From Blastomussa wellsi (lineage: Eukaryota; Cnidaria; Anthozoa; Scleractinia; Plerogyridae): a DNA stretch of 64,000 nt. Positions 60,401 to 64,000 of the stretch are shown in pieces (position 1 is the stretch's first letter; every line of letters starts with the position of its first letter). Location: the NCBI GenBank assembly GCA_947652115.1, contig OX393569.1, positions 16,637,857-16,701,856 of the forward strand, read 5' to 3'. Position numbers and translations under genes: made by a program. A model generated the notes under the pieces. That model was not told where the DNA came from and searched no databases. It saw only the letters and a list, made by a program, of their open reading frames with translations.

Positions 60401-63280
60401 TTAATCTGGTCAGCAGTGAACCACACAAATCTGGCCATATTAATGGGGTGTCCGCACTAAAATGGTATTAGAAAATGGCTGACTGAGCTTTTGCTCAGGC
60501 CAAAATAAAGTGGTCGTAATAACGAAAAGCTACTCCATCGATCACAGGGTTACCCTAGCCCCCTCTCAGCCATGTGTATTTTGACAAGTTACCCTTTAAC
60601 AGTTCACTAATATCCATTTATTCTGGGTGGAACTGGCAAAGTAAAGTGTCTTGCCCAAGACCATGACGCAATACATCAGCCAATGCTTGAACCTGTACAC
60701 TCCAATTCAGAGCCCAGCACACAAACCATTAGCCTGCCATGTCTCCCACGATTCGCTCCGACAAAGGGCTAACGCTTGAAACGTCAGCAGTTGAATCTCT
60801 TTACGGTGGCCAATTGACATTATCAACCCAGTTGATAAAACCATATTATATTGTTACACTTCCCACTGACGCAGCACCACAGTTTCTTTAGAAACTTAGC
60901 CCTCTACTAATAAAGCATTGACTAGACTTTGTATATTGAATTTTGTCCTGTTATTCTATTGCATATGTTTGCATGATAAGCTTATCATTGTGTAAGTGGC
61001 ATATATTTATGAGCTCAAGTTAGTATACAGTCATATGCTGTTTTGTCAAATAAACTGTGTTCATATAAATCAGGGCCGTAGCTTTCAAGAGTCAAGACGA
61101 GGCAGTTGCCTTGCCTAGATTTCACCCCAAAATGAAAAACGAAATACGTTCAGTTGGGAAAATAATTAGGTGTATTCCACAATTGAATGAAATAGAGTTT
61201 CTGAAGAAATACCTCATGAAAAATGTTTAAAAGACATGTAGCATTCAGAGCTGCTAGGCTTCAAAATTTTCTCAGGTTGTTTTTTCAAGTTGGTCCACCC
61301 CAAGCAGCAGCAAAGTGTCTTTGGTACCCACAACTAGCTTTTGCCTCATATAAAATTATACCGTAGTTCTTTTATGGCTTAGACACTACTGCTTACCTAG
61401 AGGAGCTGCAGTAGTAATTATCCACTTGGCCTCCAAAAAGCTTGGATAAAAGTTCTGCTCCTTCTCTAACTTTGTCATCAAAAAATTCTGAATATGAAAA
61501 GCAAAGTTTAACATTTGTTACCAGTAACTAAATGAGTTTTATATATCCTGAAGCCAGCAATATTATTGGTTAGTGACTGCAGAACTGATATGGGAAGCAG
61601 AAGAGTACAGGAGGGAAGGAGCGTGAGACTTTTTATCAGGGATTTTGACGACAATTTGATCAGACTTCTGAAGAAATTCTGAACATTTCTGACAAAAATC
61701 CAAAGATTTCTAGCTCCCAGTCAGGATGTATTTTGTCAATCAAAACTTTGTCGCAAGTGCATGTACTTTTTCCATCATAAAAAATTAATGGGAGGAATTC
61801 ATTTTGGGGGGATTGTACTGTCAATCACATTTACATGTACTTTTCTTTTCATTCATAAGAAACTGGTTCCATTAAAGGGCCCTAGTCAGCCATGCCTTTG
61901 TTGTTGCTTACATTCTTTTTAGCACTGTATTCATATTTTATGCGTGGCTTGTCAAAACGAAAGACATCACTGACTTGCTAAAAGTAGTTTATGATAAACA
62001 CTTCCAGTAACACAACTTACAGCAATGCAATTTCCATAATTTCGATGGCATTGAAAATGGTGGAGGCTGACTAGGGCCCATTAACACTATAATTAGCTCA
62101 AAATTATCGAACAACGCAGAAGAAATTGGTCTGCAGGCATGAGATTGAGATTTTCGACCTACACCGCACAGGTGTGTGATCCATGATCAGGTGTAATTAC
62201 CTAGATAGGTAGAAATACCAAACCCTATCCCAAATATTTCATGTCTGTCATTTCAAATTCACAATCGAAAAGGAATTACAGCACATTTAGGAAGAACCTT
62301 ATTTACCGGGTATATTGATATAATATTATTATAATAGCTGTATGATACTCACCATTTGTATCAGCATCAAAATTAACAGCTAAGTTAAGTTCCTTGAGCT
62401 TTTCAGTGAAATCCTCATCCTCCTCATCTTGTCTTGCAATTAAATCTTCAGTTGCCTCGGACATTTCACTTTCCAAGTCATTCGATTCAAGTTCTACCAT
62501 GGTATGACCACCAGTTACATGTGTCATGTCCACCGAAATCTCTGAATCAATCTCCCAATTATTTTGATTGACGGGCATAGTACTTTCTCGCACTGATGAC
62601 CTACCAGAATCAACATGTTTCCATTTTGAATTCACTTTGTCCCTTGATGGTGGAGTAAACTGTAATTGATTGTAAGGCAATTCAGACTTCACTTTTGGAC
62701 TTCTAGTCGTGTTGTGATGTGGATGAATTGGATTACGATTCTCTGGTGACTGAAATTTACTATGGCCATGTGGTTGCTTAGCATAGCCATCTGAAACTTG
62801 TTTCTTACTTTTAGACATCTTTTCAACATCTTGATTGTACCTCACTGTTTCCGCTATATAACCACTCTGCACTTTTTGGCTTTGTCCTCTTGAAACATCT
62901 CCCACTGCATAAGTTTGTTGTGTTTGTGACTTCTTTGCCGTGACTTTACTTGGTGTCTTCTCCACTACCGGAGATCGCTTGGCTGTGCTGTGACCAGGTG
63001 ATCTTTGTAACCCCTCCTGCCCTTTTCCTGCCTTAACATTTACTCCCTTTCTTTGAGGAGATCTTGAATTACATGTAGGCGAATGTCTTTGTTGTAGTTT
63101 TTGAGGTGAATGTTGAGGTGATACATGGTACGATCTACTGATAGAAGACGCGACCTTGGTAGTGGCTTGGATATCGTCATCTTCATCATCAATTTCCCTG
63201 ATGGAGACATTCTGACCTAAGAGATATTCTGTGTCGTCACTACATATAGAGTCGGAATGTCCACTGGTGTCAGCATCCAT
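45452..63280 (-). CDS. Large coiled-coil scaffold protein, 29 coding exons, complete; probably centrosomal or cytoskeletal
   Basis: Start ATG at 63280, stop at 45454-45452. Exons in transcription order: 63280-62353, 61487-61397, 60113-60078, 59658-59612, 58994-58491, 57977-57917, 57819-57684, 56835-56788, 56287-56198, 56015-55915, 54860-54539, 53959-53828, 53379-53305, 53169-52996, 52801-52742, 52639-52556, 52375-52274, 51491-51312, 50866-50747, 50251-50147, 49345-49247, 48989-48927, 48827-48802, 48717-48663, 48576-48520, 47871-47632, 47273-47223, 45876-45781, 45517-45452. All phases agree; total 4149 nt, 1382 residues. Residues 1 to about 600 are disordered, Ser/Pro/Gln-rich, with acidic patches (TDDDD-like YDDDDDDASD) and basic SPQ/SPR motifs; about 615-1160 is almost continuous heptad coiled coil rich in Glu, Lys, Arg, Gln and Leu; a Ser/Thr/Pro linker (TPAGSP ... 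SPSPRPGED) precedes short C-terminal helices. The architecture suggests a centrosome/cilium scaffold, but I do not recognise the family. The 36-nt exon at 60113-60078 is the least certain. Confidence 0.85.
45608..45772. repeat. Short foldback element of the GGGGACGAGAATG family
   Basis: TTCTCGTTCCCAGACCTCTT on the left and a GGCTAAGAGGGACGAGAAG block on the right are inverted. Lies in the last intron of the coiled-coil gene, close to exon 45781-45876. Confidence 0.6.
46021..46992 (+). mobile_element. Pogo/Tigger-type element, 972 bp, non-autonomous
   Basis: Begins CAGTGGAACCCCGCTATAAC and ends with its reverse complement GTTATAGCGGGGTTCCACTG, flanked by TA on both sides as in the Tc1/mariner-pogo superfamily. 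The AACCCCGCTATAACGAA unit is repeated several times inside both ends. A 64-residue frame at 46475-46669 remains of the transposase. It lies in the last-but-one large intron of the coiled-coil gene. Confidence 0.9.
46475..46669 (+). pseudogene. Tigger-type transposase C-terminal remnant
   Basis: The open frame ends in GRKQSTLEDFFK, matching the C-terminal KQ-T-L-x-x-FF signature of Tigger/jerky transposases, preceded by a helical LRNFVVSSDKAGAREKEILRYL segment. The catalytic DDE domain and DNA-binding domain are absent, so only the last 60 or so residues survive. Confidence 0.6.
46998..47133. repeat. Short foldback MITE next to the pogo element
   Basis: AGCCAATCAGACAGCGCG ... GTTTGAGCTGTCCCGCCTCCTTG on the left pairs with AAGGAGGCGGGACAACTCAAAC ... 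CTCTGATTGGCTA on the right. About 135 bp, immediately abutting the pogo right end. Confidence 0.75.
54308..54387. repeat. Short foldback element of the GGGGACGAGAATG family
   Basis: CATTCTCATCACCAGTTCCT at the left and ACTGGGGACGAGAATG at the right; GCCCCGCCAGCTAAGATGGA marks the family core. Confidence 0.65.
54981..55330. other. Repeat-like intron segment with GAATATTC-type inverted motifs
   Basis: Multiple GAGTATTC/GAATACTC and CGAATATG units lie between exons 54539-54860 and 55915-56015. Likely a decayed transposon; borders unclear. Confidence 0.4.
55394..55412 (+). repeat. Poly-G run
   Basis: About 19 consecutive G residues interrupted by one A just after; an assembly-prone homopolymer. 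Confidence 0.8.
55425..55620 (+). repeat. Degenerate tandem repeat of about 31 bp
   Basis: TATCCCGTATCCCATTAATT is repeated with changes about five times (for example TATCCCATATCTCGTTAATT, TATCCCATATCCCGTTAATT, TATAACGTATCCCTATAATT). Confidence 0.65.
56850..57595 (-). repeat. 45-bp minisatellite, about 16 copies
   Basis: The unit GGGTGGGGTTGGTGAAGGGA plus TTGACACTTTGATTAGAGAGAAGAA repeats every 45 bp (for example at 57186 and 57231). Because 45 is a multiple of three, long open frames of over 240 codons run through it in more than one frame, including a SIPSPTPPFFSLIKV repeat on the minus strand. It lies in an intron of the coiled-coil gene and starts just after exon 56788-56835. Confidence 0.92.
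58102..58165 (-). repeat. Isolated minisatellite unit
   Basis: CCTTGATTAGAGAGATGCAG followed by GGTTGGGTTGGTGAAGGGAT is one detached copy of the 45-bp unit, about 500 bp past the main array. Confidence 0.75.
59363..59600. repeat. MITE with TTAAAGGGCCCTAATCAGCC ends, copy 1
   Basis: Left TTAAAGGGCCCTAATCAGCC and right GGCTGACTAAGGCCCTTTAA are inverted; interior CTTGCTAAAGGTAATTCAAACACTTCCAG recurs in copy 2 at 61872-62085. Confidence 0.8.
60560..60760 (-). repeat. SINE fragment, minus strand
   Basis: Contains the complement of the SINE body: AAAGTGTCTTGCCCAAGACC and CAGCCCCTCTC-like text, then a tRNA-like head in reverse (GAACCTGTACACTCC ... CAAACCATTAGCC). Related to 12271-12570. Confidence 0.6.
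61872..62085. repeat. MITE with TTAAAGGGCCCTAGTCAGCC ends, copy 2
   Basis: Left ATTAAAGGGCCCTAGTCAGC, right GGAGGCTGACTAGGGCCCATTAA. Same internal order as 59363-59600. Both copies sit in introns of the same gene. Confidence 0.8.
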
Positions 63281-64000
63281 ATTTTTTTCTTAACAATACC
63301 ATCTGGAAGTGTGGAAAAAAAGTTAAATCCAGTGAATTGTAACACAGCCTAATAAAGGATTGGTGAAACTCTTAAGATGCTAAATGTTTATAGTTAATGA
63401 TTTTGTCAATGCAAATTAATGTTCATTTGCCACAAGTGTGGGACAAAGAAAAATCTGGTCTCTGACAGGATTTGAAGACATGAACTCCCAGATACCAATT
63501 GGGCACTCTAACTAATTGAACTATAGAGAACTCTTAGCAGTGGTGGATCTAAGGGAGAGGCTTGCCCCCCTATATTTTTATTGTTTGGTAATGGTCCATA
63601 TATTCAATGCTGCACATGACTTATCCCCCAAATTTTTCAAAACCAGACCACCCCCCCCCCCCCCCCCAAGGTCTGGAGCTGCCACTGCTTACTGGTGGGC
63701 TTGGCCATTACTAGGTTACTAATTTTATTATCTTCTAATTATAGAAAATTACAATTCCTGACCTACACTAAACAAAGCTATCCAATTTATAAATCATAGG
63801 ATCTATTTCAATAAACTGGAAAAACGTACAATACTTTGATGTTATTCAACAATAATTTTAAATAATTTGCATATGCACTGAATGCTGTCCAGCAGTGCAT
63901 TGCAAAGTGATTGTCTGAAGTTCCCATTGAACCAAAGAAATCGTGACATCTTGATGCATAACAATTCACCCAGACAAAGAGCTATATCAAAATGATAATG
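63281..64000. other. Upstream region of the coiled-coil gene
   Basis: 5' untranslated and promoter DNA, a tRNA-like SINE remnant at about 63430-63535 (reverse strand), and a small inverted-end element at 63538-63687. No further gene. Confidence 0.45.
63538..63687. repeat. Short element with CAGTGGTGGATCT/GGAGCTGCCACTG ends
   Basis: CAGTGGTGGATCTAAGGG on the left and GGTCTGGAGCTGCCACTG on the right are imperfect inverted repeats, hAT-like in form, around a run of about 19 C residues at 63650-63667. Confidence 0.55.

Overview
The window is animal nuclear DNA: AT-rich, with long introns, GT-AG splice sites and many short foldback repeats and SINEs. The repeat families and the small proteins of the mobile element resemble what I know from cnidarians, so a stony coral or other anthozoan is my best guess (inference; no species marker is visible). 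Three host genes are present. (1) The 3' terminal exon of an FBXO22-like gene (+) lies at 1020-1568. (2) A complete p70 S6 kinase gene (RPS6KB type, +) has 19 coding exons from 5317 to 38676 and joins in frame to 502 residues. (3) A complete coiled-coil scaffold gene (-) has 29 coding exons from 63280 down to 45452 and joins in frame to 1382 residues; I cannot name it.

The striking feature is a 13.9-kb Polinton/Maverick-type virus-like element at 18144-32059, inserted in the intron between S6K exons 15 and 16. It has 305-bp terminal inverted repeats with only two differences seen by eye, is flanked on both sides by the heptamer TAGTGAA (target-site duplication of 5-7 bp), and almost all of its genes are open. 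From left to right it carries: two F-box-like/cysteine-rich paralogues (+); a possible small ORF (-); a membrane-hairpin protein with an N-terminal PSAP motif (-); a candidate minor capsid or fibre protein (-); a large protein with a C-terminal membrane anchor (+); a 95-aa membrane-active-looking protein (-); a major-capsid-like protein that looks short at its N-terminus (+); an A32/FtsK-type packaging ATPase (+); a run of small proteins, several with membrane segments, one with a PPxY motif (+); a 47-aa zinc-ribbon-like protein (+); a DDE integrase with D,D35E spacing (+); two more small proteins (+); and a 1276-aa family-B DNA polymerase (-) filling the right end. Polymerase, integrase, ATPase and capsid-like genes together define the Polinton gene set. 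No adenovirus-type protease is recognisable.

The inverted repeats do unusual double duty. Each contains a near-perfect internal hairpin of about 143 bp, and each supplies the start codon and first codons (MAAADYSNDVL) of the terminal gene at its end, the F-box-like gene on the left and the polymerase on the right. The two ends therefore probably share one promoter.

The rest of the window is introns and intergenic DNA rich in small DNA transposons: foldback MITEs, a pogo/Tigger-type 972-bp element with a transposase remnant at 46021-46992, a 45-bp minisatellite at about 56850-57595, and tRNA-derived SINEs near 12.3, 13.3 and 60.6 kb.
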